Of a stretch of 64,000 bases of DNA, positions 26,158 to 34,978 are shown piece by piece. The stretch spans positions 1-64,000 of the forward strand of contig NZ_JAAFZA010000017.1 in NCBI RefSeq assembly GCF_015356865.1, read 5' to 3'. The stretch's first letter is position 1; each line of letters begins with the position of its first letter. Below the pieces are notes generated by a model that saw only the letters and a list, made by a program, of their open reading frames with translations, had not been told where the DNA came from and made no database searches. Source of the stretch: Catenulispora pinisilvae (lineage in GTDB: Bacteria > Actinomycetota > Actinomycetes > Streptomycetales > Catenulisporaceae). A program made the translations under genes and the position numbers.

Positions 26158-26280
26158 CTGTCGCTAACACCGTCCAGACTTCGTGGGGTGGGGGTATCAG
26201 AGTCCGGATCGACTCCTCGGACATGGTGCGGCCGGCACCGCGGTTTGTCACGCAAAATCAACAAGAAACCAAGATGATTC

Positions 26281-26309
26281 TTGACGGGTGCTGGGGTGAC
26301 TGCCACACT
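26281..26309 (+). promoter_or_regulatory. Promoter of the C39-like peptidase gene
   Basis: TTGACG (26281-26286), 17 bases, CACACT (26304-26309). The block CTTGACG-N14-TGCCACACTC recurs with identical spacing before the oligopeptide-binding protein gene (28852-28882), suggesting the same sigma factor or regulator drives both. A 50-base leader precedes the ATG at 26360, with GGAGG nearby. Confidence 0.7.
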
Positions 26310-26359
26310 CCCGGTTCGGGGAGGGCCCCAGCACCGCCGAGGATCACCCGGAGGCAGTC

Positions 26360-27787
26360 ATGCGCAGCGCCCACACACCTCGCACCCGGCGCGCACTGCG
26401 CGCCGCGAGGGCCCTGACCTGCGCGGCAGTGCTGACCACGACCGGCGTCGCGGGCACCGGGACCGGGGCGGCCGCGGCGCACAGTGCCCGCCCGGCTCCG
26501 ACGACCGCCCGGACCACCGCCGGGGCCGGCGCCGCAGGGGCCGCGGGGGCCGCGACGACCGACGGCGAGCGCGTCAACTTCCACAAGTGGACCACCCAGG
26601 CCGACTTCCAGGCCGGCACCGCGGCCGGGGTCACAGCCCTGGCCGGCGACCGGGCCGGCATCGCCATCTCCAGCACCGTCGGGACTATGCGCTATAAGGA
26701 CCCTTACCTTCACACCACCAAAACCTACGCCTTCAGCACCTGGACCTCGCCGACCTACACGCCGGGATTCGGCGCCACCGAGCTGGTCTCGTCCTGGGAC
26801 GCGCAGACCCCGGCCGGCACCTGGCTGCGAGTCGAGCTGAACGCGACGATGGAGGACGGGCACCAGACCGGCTGGCTGGACATGGGCGACTGGGCTTCCG
26901 GCGACACGGACATCGACCGCACCTCGACCAGCCCTTCGGCCGGGGTCTACGGCCAGGTCGACACCGACACCTTCAACGCCGCGGCCGGGCACTCGGTGCA
27001 GGCCTACCAGCTGCGGGCCACGCTGTACCGGCTGCCGGCCGGCACTGCCTCGCCGCGGCTGTGGCAGCTCGGCGCGTTCGCCTCGGCCGTGCCGGCCCGC
27101 ACCGGCGTCACGCCGAGCCCGCTCGGCGGCGCCGAGGGCACCGAGCTGGCGGTTCCGCGATACTCGCAGCAGATCCACGTCGGGCAGTACAACCAGTACG
27201 GCGGGGGCGGGGACGCGTGGTGCAGCCCGACGTCCAGCGAGATGATCACCGAGTACTGGGGCGACGGGCCGAGCGCGGCGGACCTGGCGTGGGTGGATCC
27301 GTCCTACGCCGACCCGAGCGTGGACTACGCGGCCCGCTCGACCTATGACTACGCCTACCAGGGCACCGGCAACTGGCCCTTCAACGCCGCCTACGCCGCG
27401 CACTACGGGCTGGACGCCGAGATCGTCCAGCTGTCCTCGGTCGACGACCTGGAGACGCTGGTCAAGGCCGGGATCCCGGTGGCCATCTCAGTGGCCTTCG
27501 ACAACGGCGAGCTGACCGGTTCCGGCTACGGCACCGCCGGACACCTGATGGTGGTCGCCGGGTTCACCGCGACCGGGGACTTCATCGTCGACGACCCGTT
27601 CTCGCCCTCGGACGCCGCGGTACGGCACGTCTACCAGCGCGGCCAGCTGGAGAACATCTGGCTGCGGACATACTGGACCCGCCCGGACGGCACCACCGGC
27701 TCCGGCTCCGGCGGCGTGGCCTACGTCTACAAGCCGCACGACCTGGCGCTGCCGCCGGTCGCGGATCCGAACAACCCGACCTGGTGA
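26360..27787 (+). CDS. Secreted C39-like (papain-fold) peptidase
   Basis: This 475-residue protein has a long signal peptide (about 1-42) followed by an Ala/Thr-rich linker. A jelly-roll-like beta domain (about 70-245, with VNFHKWTTQADFQAG) comes next. The C-terminal peptidase domain carries catalytic Cys288 (DAWCSPTSSEM), His395 (GHLMVVAGF) and an Asp in IVDDPFSP. The domain matches the Peptidase_C39_2/BtrH-like group. Such enzymes cut peptide or peptidoglycan cross-links outside the cell. It is divergent from a secreted amidase and near an oligopeptide importer, so a role in cell-wall peptide release is plausible. The substrate is not shown. Confidence 0.85.
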   Translation: MRSAHTPRTRRALRAARALTCAAVLTTTGVAGTGTGAAAAHSARPAPTTARTTAGAGAAGAAGAATTDGERVNFHKWTTQADFQAGTAAGVTALAGDRAGIAISSTVGTMRYKDPYLHTTKTYAFSTWTSPTYTPGFGATELVSSWDAQTPAGTWLRVELNATMEDGHQTGWLDMGDWASGDTDIDRTSTSPSAGVYGQVDTDTFNAAAGHSVQAYQLRATLYRLPAGTASPRLWQLGAFASAVPARTGVTPSPLGGAEGTELAVPRYSQQIHVGQYNQYGGGGDAWCSPTSSEMITEYWGDGPSAADLAWVDPSYADPSVDYAARSTYDYAYQGTGNWPFNAAYAAHYGLDAEIVQLSSVDDLETLVKAGIPVAISVAFDNGELTGSGYGTAGHLMVVAGFTATGDFIVDDPFSPSDAAVRHVYQRGQLENIWLRTYWTRPDGTTGSGSGGVAYVYKPHDLALPPVADPNNPTW

Positions 27788-27858
27788 GCCGGGCCCGCCC
27801 GCTTCCTCAAAGTCTCAGTGCCGGTCGGGTTCCCAAGCCCGTTGAGCTTCGCACCCCC

Positions 27859-27903
27859 ATCAGGCTCAGAGCGATCAGGCACAGAGGGATCAGGCTCAGA
27901 GCT
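27859..27903. repeat. Three 15-bp tandem repeats at the DeoR gene end
   Basis: Units atcaggctcagagcg, atcaggcacagaggg and atcaggctcagagct lie immediately beyond the DeoR stop codon. On the minus strand each contains TGA. No strong intrinsic terminator was found in the gap 27788-27902. Confidence 0.75.
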
Positions 27904-28709
27904 CAGTCGAGCTCGGAGCCGGTCGGCGCGACGATCACCCGGGTCCCGCTCTGTTCCAGCGCGCGCACCGCCTCGGGGTCGGCCCCGGAGTCGGTGACGA
28001 TCGCGGTGACCGCGGACAGCGGGCACACCCGGCCGACCGCGACCCGGCCGAGCTTGGCGCCGTCGGCGAGCACGTAGACGGCCTGGGCCTGGGCCAAGAT
28101 CGCCTGCCGGACCGGGATCTCCTCCAGCCGGTCGCTGGTCACCCCGGCCTTGAGGTGCACGCCGGAGGCCGCGATGAAGGCCCGGTCGGCGAAGAAGCGC
28201 TCGAAGAACTTCTCCGAGCCCGGGCCGACGCAGGACAGGTCGTCGCGCCGCACCTGACCGCCGGCCAGGTGCACCTCGACGCCCTCCCGGCCGGCCAGCT
28301 CGGCGGCGGTCGGCAGCGCGACGCACAGAGCCCGGCCGCTGAACGTGGCGGGCAGCGCGCGGGCCGTCTCGGCAACCGTGGTGCCCAGGTCGAAGACCAG
28401 CGTCTCCCCCGGTTCGACCAGCGCGGCGACCGCGGCGGCGATGGCCCGCTTGGGGTCCAGCCGGGCGATGGCCCGCTCGTCGGCGCCGGGTTCCCAGCCC
28501 CGGGTCTCCTGCGCGACGGCTCCGCCGTAGACCCGGCGCAGGATGCCGCGCTCCTCCAGAACCTGCAGGTCGCGGCGGATGGTCTCGCCGGAGACGCCGT
28601 AACGGGCGGCCAGGTCCTCGACCCGCACTCGGGTGTCGCGGCGCAGCTGCGCGGCGATGCGCAGGCGGCGCTCCTCGGGGAGGACCGCGTCGAGCAGTTC
28701 TTCCTTCAT
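27903..28709 (-). CDS. DeoR family transcriptional regulator
   Basis: This 268-residue protein has an N-terminal DeoR helix-turn-helix (VRVEDLAARYGVSGETIRRDLQVLEERGILRRVYGG, about 27-62). A sugar-phosphate-sensing DeoRC domain follows (about 75-240), including DLGTTVAETARAL and ADGAKLGRVA. Family members sense phosphorylated sugars or nucleosides. The ATG at 28709 lies directly after CGAGGAG. The frame extends upstream to 28889 but those residues are not conserved-looking and run through the promoter. It is divergent from the oligopeptide transporter operon, its probable target. Confidence 0.88.
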   Translation of the reverse strand: MKEELLDAVLPEERRLRIAAQLRRDTRVRVEDLAARYGVSGETIRRDLQVLEERGILRRVYGGAVAQETRGWEPGADERAIARLDPKRAIAAAVAALVEPGETLVFDLGTTVAETARALPATFSGRALCVALPTAAELAGREGVEVHLAGGQVRRDDLSCVGPGSEKFFERFFADRAFIAASGVHLKAGVTSDRLEEIPVRQAILAQAQAVYVLADGAKLGRVAVGRVCPLSAVTAIVTDSGADPEAVRALEQSGTRVIVAPTGSELD

Positions 28710-28816
28710 CTCCTCGGGACTCCACTGGCCGGGGCGGGCAGCGTGCGGACGCACGCTGCCCCCAGCGTAGTGGGGCACGCTCCAGAGGGAAGGCCGACGT
28801 CCCTGGCCATCAGCAG

Positions 28817-28882
28817 AATATGTGGTTTCTTGGCCGAACAATACGTGGACTCTTGACGACTCCTCAAGGAATTGCCACACTC
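28817..28882 (+). promoter_or_regulatory. Promoter and candidate DeoR operator before the oligopeptide transporter operon
   Basis: TTGACG (28853-28858), 17 bases, CACACT (28876-28881). Two related 17-base direct repeats, AATATGTGGTTTCTTGG (28817-28833) and AATACGTGGACTCTTGA (28840-28856), match at 13 positions. The second overlaps the -35 box. A dyad CTTGA-N7-TCAAG (28852-28868) is also present. The leader is about 70 bases. Confidence 0.6.
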
Positions 28883-28960
28883 GGCGCACGACTTACGCGG
28901 AATCTCAACTCTCCGCCCTCTTAACACCGCAGGGCTGCACCAATTCGCTGTGAGGATGCC

Positions 28961-30853
28961 ATGCCTTTCCCAAACCCCCGACGACGTGCTTTCGCCCTGG
29001 CGGCGGCCCTGGCCGGGGCGGCGGTGCTGAGCGCTCCGGCCGCCGCCGCGTCCGGACCGGCGCAGGCGCGCGGCGCACATAGCCAGAGCGCTTACTCCCA
29101 GGCGGATCCGACCGCGGTCTCCAGCAGCGGCAAGACCCTGACCGTCGGGGTCACCAGCACCATCGACTCGCTGTCGCCGTTCCTGGCCCAGCGCGCGCTG
29201 CCGACCCAGATCCACCGGCTGATGTACGACTTCCTCACGAACTACGACCCGACCGACGACCATCCGATCGGCGCGCTGGCGACCTCCTGGACCACCTCGG
29301 CCGACAAGCTGACCTGGACCTACACCATCCGCGACGGGATGAAGTGGTCCGACGGGCAGCCGGTGACCGCGGCCGACGCGGCCTGGACCTACAACCTGAT
29401 GATGACCAACCCCGACGCGGCCACCGCGAACGGCAACTTCGTCGCCAACTTCGCCAAGGTGACGGCGACCGGGAACCAGCTGGTCATCACCTTGAAGCAG
29501 CCGCAGTCCACGATGCTGGCGCTGGACGTGCCGATCGTGCCGGAGCACATCTGGGCCGGGCACGTGAAGGACATCGGCACCTTCAACAACGACACCCAGT
29601 TCCCGGTGGTCGGCGACGGTCCGTTCATCCTCACCGGCTACCAGAAGGACCAGTACCTGACGCTGGACGCCAACCCGAACTACTGGCGCGGCAAGCCGGC
29701 CTTCGACCACCTGGTCTTCAAGTTCTACAAGGACGCCGACTCCGAGGTGGAGGCCCTGAAGAAGGGTGAGGTCGACTTCGTCGACGGCCTGACCCCGGCG
29801 CAGTACGAGTCGCTCAAGGGCCAGTCCAACATCGTCACCAACGACGCCCCCGGCAAGCGCTTCTACGCGCTGGCGGTCAACCCCGGCGCCACCACCACGA
29901 CCGGGCAGCCGTTCGGCGACGGCAGCCCGGCGTTGCAGAACCAGCAGTTCCGCCAGGCGCTGATGTACGCGATCGACACCAAGACCCTGGTCACCAAGAC
30001 CCTCGGCGGCTACGGCACGACCGGCAGCGGCTACATCCCGCCGGTGTTCTCCACCTATCACTGGAGTCCGGACCCGTCATCGGCCTACACCTACGACCCG
30101 GCCAAGGCCAACCAGATGCTGGACGCCGCCGGGTTCAAGAAGGGCTCGGACGGGATGCGGACGATGCCCGACGGCAAGCCGCTGAACCTGCGCCTGATGG
30201 GCGAGACCAACCGGCCCGACGACACCCAGGACGCGACCTACGTCGCCGAATTCCTCAAGGCCGTCGGCATCGCCACCACGACCACGCTGGTGGACCAGGG
30301 CAAGCTCGGCGACACCGAGGTGGCCGGCAACTTCGACCTGGCCTTCGACAGCTGGACGGCGAACCCGGACCCGGACGCCGTGCTGTCGATCCAGACCTGC
30401 GCCACCCGCCCCAGCGCCCCCGGCAAGTCCGCCGCCACCGACGACTTCCTGTGCGACAAGAACTTCGACGCGCTGTACGCCAAGCAGATCACCGAGTACG
30501 ACCCGGCCACGCGCGCCAGTGACGTCAAGCAGATGGAGCAGGTGCTCTACACCGACGCCTATATCAACGTCCTGTACTACCCGGACGTCCTGGAGGCCTA
30601 CCGGTCCGACGTGATCGGCTCGTGGGACAAGCAGCCGCAGCCCAAGGGCGTGTACTGGGGCCAGGACGGTTACTGGTCCTTCTGGTCCGCCAAGCCCGCC
30701 GCCGCGTCGGCCGCCTCGGGGTCCTCGTCGAAGTCCTCGTCGAGCTCCACCGGACTGATCGTCGGCGTCGTGGTCGTGGTCGTGGTGGTCCTGGGCGGCG
30801 GCCTGGTGCTGATGCGCCGGCGACGCACCGCGAGCGCCGAAGAACGCGAGTAG
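28961..30853 (+). CDS. Oligopeptide-type ABC transporter substrate-binding protein (family 5), C-terminally anchored
   Basis: This 630-residue protein has a signal peptide (about 1-32) with an AAAAS-type cleavage site but no lipobox cysteine. The mature part is a class C extracellular solute-binding domain: YDFLTNYDPTDDHPIGALA, YTIRDGMKWSDGQPVTAADAAWTY, and the usual GDGPFILTGYQKDQYLTL. It ends in a serine-rich linker and one transmembrane helix of Val/Gly (about 597-618), then MRRRRTA. It would therefore be tethered by its C-terminus instead of a lipid. It heads the five-gene importer operon, with 3 bases to the permease. Confidence 0.92.
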   Translation: MPFPNPRRRAFALAAALAGAAVLSAPAAAASGPAQARGAHSQSAYSQADPTAVSSSGKTLTVGVTSTIDSLSPFLAQRALPTQIHRLMYDFLTNYDPTDDHPIGALATSWTTSADKLTWTYTIRDGMKWSDGQPVTAADAAWTYNLMMTNPDAATANGNFVANFAKVTATGNQLVITLKQPQSTMLALDVPIVPEHIWAGHVKDIGTFNNDTQFPVVGDGPFILTGYQKDQYLTLDANPNYWRGKPAFDHLVFKFYKDADSEVEALKKGEVDFVDGLTPAQYESLKGQSNIVTNDAPGKRFYALAVNPGATTTTGQPFGDGSPALQNQQFRQALMYAIDTKTLVTKTLGGYGTTGSGYIPPVFSTYHWSPDPSSAYTYDPAKANQMLDAAGFKKGSDGMRTMPDGKPLNLRLMGETNRPDDTQDATYVAEFLKAVGIATTTTLVDQGKLGDTEVAGNFDLAFDSWTANPDPDAVLSIQTCATRPSAPGKSAATDDFLCDKNFDALYAKQITEYDPATRASDVKQMEQVLYTDAYINVLYYPDVLEAYRSDVIGSWDKQPQPKGVYWGQDGYWSFWSAKPAAASAASGSSSKSSSSSTGLIVGVVVVVVVVLGGGLVLMRRRRTASAEERE

Positions 30854-30856
30854 CAC

Positions 30857-31921
30857 GTGTCGATCACCGCCTCCGCACTGCCGGACACCGCCGCCGTGCC
30901 GCCCGCCCCGCAAGGGGGCGCGGCGGCCCGGCGCGGGCCCGTCATCCCCCTGCGTTACGTCGTCGGCCGCCTGGTCGGGGCCGCTGTGAGCATGTTGGCC
31001 GTGGTGTTCACCGGCTTCTTCCTGTTCCGCGTCGTGCCCGGCGACCCGGTGCGGTCCCTGACCCGGGGCCGGGCCATGACCAACGCCCAGTTGGCCACAC
31101 TGCGCCACCAGTTCGGCATCGACAAGCCGCTGATCTCGCAGTTCGGCGACTACACGTCCCGGATCGTGCGGGGCGATCTGGGCACGTCCTACCAGTACAA
31201 GACCTCTGTCAGCTCTCTGATCGGCAGCCACGTCTGGGCCACGGTCTACCTGGTCGGCACCGCGACGCTGATCTCGGCGTTCCTGGGGCTGCGGATCGGC
31301 GTGCGCTCGGCGTGGCGGAACGGCAGCCGTTCGGACCGCGCCAACACCGGCATCGCGCTGGTGCTGTGGTCGATGCCGACGTTCTGGCTCGCACTGATCA
31401 TGATCATGGTGTTCAGCGTCGGCTTCGGGCCGATCCCGGGGATGTTCCCGACCGGCGGGATGAGCTCGCCGAACGTGCACGGGCTGTTCCCGGTGATCTG
31501 GGACCACTTCCGGCACCTGGTGCTGCCGTGCCTCACGCTGGTCGCGGTGCTGTACGCGCAGTATCTGCTGACGATGCGCGCCACGCTGCTGGAGGAGGTC
31601 GGCTCCGACTACCTCACCACGGCGCGGGCCAAGGGGCTGCGGGAGGACGACGTGCGGCGCAAGCACGCCGTGCCGAACTCGATGCTGCCGGCCGTCACGC
31701 TGGTGTTCCTGAACCTGGGCACCGCGGTGTCCGGCTCGATCCTGGCCGAGACCATCTTCTCCTGGCCGGGGCTCGGGTCGCTGTTCTACGAGGCGCTGAC
31801 CGTGCCGGACCAGCCGCTGCTGGAAGGGCTGTTCATCTTCTTCTCGGCCGCGGTGATCGTGATGAACCTGCTGGCCGAACTGCTCTACCCGATCCTCGAC
31901 CCGAGAGTGCGCACATCGTGA
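30857..31921 (+). CDS. Oligopeptide ABC transporter permease (DppB type)
   Basis: This 354-residue inner-membrane permease begins with GTG, 3 bases after the binding-protein stop. About six transmembrane helices follow an N-terminal cytoplasmic tail. The EAA-type loop that contacts the ATPase reads YLTTARAKGLREDDVRRKHAVPN. The N-terminal GDPVRSLTRGRAM segment is characteristic of DppB/OppB. It pairs with the next permease. Confidence 0.93.
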   Translation: MSITASALPDTAAVPPAPQGGAAARRGPVIPLRYVVGRLVGAAVSMLAVVFTGFFLFRVVPGDPVRSLTRGRAMTNAQLATLRHQFGIDKPLISQFGDYTSRIVRGDLGTSYQYKTSVSSLIGSHVWATVYLVGTATLISAFLGLRIGVRSAWRNGSRSDRANTGIALVLWSMPTFWLALIMIMVFSVGFGPIPGMFPTGGMSSPNVHGLFPVIWDHFRHLVLPCLTLVAVLYAQYLLTMRATLLEEVGSDYLTTARAKGLREDDVRRKHAVPNSMLPAVTLVFLNLGTAVSGSILAETIFSWPGLGSLFYEALTVPDQPLLEGLFIFFSAAVIVMNLLAELLYPILDPRVRTS

Positions 31922-32753
31922 TCGCCGACTTCCGCCGGCGGCGGGCCGGGATGGTCGGCCTGGGCTTCCTGGTGCTGACCGCCCTGGTGGCCCTGGCCGC
32001 CCCGCTGTTCATCTCCGCCAACGACCTGTCGGCGGCCTTCGCCCCGGGCCTGCCGCGGCGGGCCCCGTCGGGCCATTTCCTGCTCGGCACCGACGCCTAC
32101 GGCCGGTCGATGGTGGACGTCACGATCTGGGGCGCGCGGATCTCGCTGACCGTGGGCGTGCTGGCCACGCTGCTGGCGGTCGGGATCGGGGCGCTGGTCG
32201 GGGTGGTCGCCGGGCACTTCGGCGGCTGGACCGACACGGTGCTGATGCGCGTCACCGACTGGTTCCTGGTGCTGCCGGTGCTGGTGCTGGCCACCGCGCT
32301 GGCCTCGGTGCTGACCCCCGGGGTCGGGACCGTGGTGGTGGCGATCGGGGTGACGGCCTGGCCGACCACGGCGCGCGTGGTGCGGGCGCAGACGCTGTCG
32401 GTGGAGTCGCGGCCGTACATCGAGCGGGCCAAGGCGCTGGGCGGCGGGCACTGGCACGTGATGCGGGTGCACATCCTGCCGAACGTCATGCCCCTGATGC
32501 TGGCCCAGGCCACGCTGACGGTGTCGGCGGCGATCCTGACCGAGGCGACGCTGGCGTTCCTGGGCCTGAGCGACCCGACGAAGGTGTCCTGGGGCACCAC
32601 CCTTCAGCTGGCCCGCAGCGTCGGGGCGTTCAGCGCCGGGGAGTGGTGGATCCTGATGCCCCCCGGCGTCGCGATCGTCCTGGTGGCGCTGGCCTTCACC
32701 CTCGTCGGCCGGGCGCTGGAACAGGTGCTCAACCCGCGGCTTCAGGAGCGGAT

Positions 32754-32757
<4 letters not shown>
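31918..32757 (+). CDS. Oligopeptide ABC transporter permease (DppC type)
   Basis: This 279-residue permease starts at a GTG overlapping the previous stop (GTGA). The N-terminal helix (GMVGLGFLVLTALVALAAPLF) is followed by HFLLGTDAYGRSMVD, a DppC/OppC hallmark, and the EAA loop YIERAKALGGGHWHVMRVHILPN. Upstream in-frame sequence belongs to the preceding genes in another frame, so the overlap start is preferred. Confidence 0.93.
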
Positions 32758-33775
<1,018 letters not shown>

Positions 33776-33779
<4 letters not shown>

Positions 33780-34960
33780 GCGCGGAGGTGGAGATGGGAG
33801 CGACCGGCGAGCCGCGACTTGGAGGGGAAGAAGCGGTGCCGGAGCAGCCGGCCGCAGAAGCTGAATCGGAGACTGCGACAAGCGAACCGGCCGGCAAGCC
33901 CAATCCCCCAGTCCTGTCCGTCCGAGACCTCTACGTCACCTTCCGATCCCGCCACGGCCGCGGCCGGGCGCGCGCCGTGGACGGCGTCGACCTCGACATC
34001 GCGCAGGGCGAGATCGTCGCGCTGGTCGGCGAATCGGGCTGCGGCAAGTCCACCCTGGCTCGCGCGCTGACCGGGCTCGTCGTGCCGACCGCCGGGCGGG
34101 TGCTCCAGGACGGCAAGCCGGTGTCCTACCGGGCCCGGGCGTTGAAGGCGTATCGGCGCGGCGTGCAGTTGGTGTTGCAGGATCCGACCGGTGCGTTGAA
34201 TCCGCGCCGCAGTGTCTACGAGGCCGTGGCTGAAGGCTTGCGCATTCACGGCAAGTCCGCGCTCGGCGACTTCCCCAACGAGAAGGCCAAGGTCGCCGAC
34301 GCCCTGTCGCGCGCCGGGCTGCGTCCGCCCGAGCGGTTCATCGATCAGCATCCGCATGAGCTGTCCGGCGGGCAGCGGCAGCGGGTGGTGATCGCCGGGG
34401 CGTTGGTGCTGGATCCGCAGGTGCTGGTCGCCGACGAGCCGGTGGCGTCGCTGGACGCCTCGGTGCGCGGCGAGATCCTGAAGCTGATGCTGGATCTGCG
34501 CGCCGGGGCCGGGTTGTCGGCGCTGGTCGTCACGCACGACTTGGGGCTGGCGTGGAACATCGCCGACCGGGTCGCGGTGATGTATCTGGGGCGGATCGTG
34601 GAGACCGGGACCGTCGAGGAGGTCCTGACCGATCCTCAGCACCCTTATACCAAGGCTCTGCTTTCGGTGGTCGCCGAGTCCGACCGGGAGCCGGTGATCC
34701 TGTCCGGGGAGACGCCGGACTCGGCCGCGATCCCGCCGGGCTGCCGCTTCCATCCGCGCTGTCCGCTGCTGGCCTCCGGTGAGGCCGAGCGGCTGGGCGT
34801 GGCCGAGCAGTGCCGGACCGTCGATCCCAAGCCGCTGCCCTCGGGCGGGCGGCACGCTGCCTGCCACGCGGCCGCCCTGGTCGCCCTGGCCGCGCCAAGC
34901 GCACCGAACGCACCTGAAGCACCGATCGCACCAAAGAACGCTCCCGCTCCCCCATCCTGA
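33776..34960 (+). CDS. Oligopeptide ABC transporter ATP-binding protein (DppF type)
   Basis: This 394-residue ATPase starts at GTG in a GTGA overlap. An acidic low-complexity N-terminus (about 1-45) precedes the ABC domain: Walker A GESGCGKST, signature LSGGQRQRV, Walker B VLVADEPVASLD and VVTHDLGLAW. The Q-loop QDPTGALNPRRSV is typical of DppF. The C-terminus has GCRFHPRCPL and an Ala/Pro-rich tail with APNAPEAPIAPKNAP repeats. It is followed after 18 bases by an amidase gene in the same operon. Confidence 0.94.
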
Positions 34961-34978
34961 ACAAGACGAAGGAGCCCC

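Noticed and set aside
27859-27903. CRISPR-like array from the short tandem repeats here and at 9826, 37155 and 62932
   Set aside because: The units are contiguous, only 8-28 bases long, have no unique spacers, and no cas gene is present.
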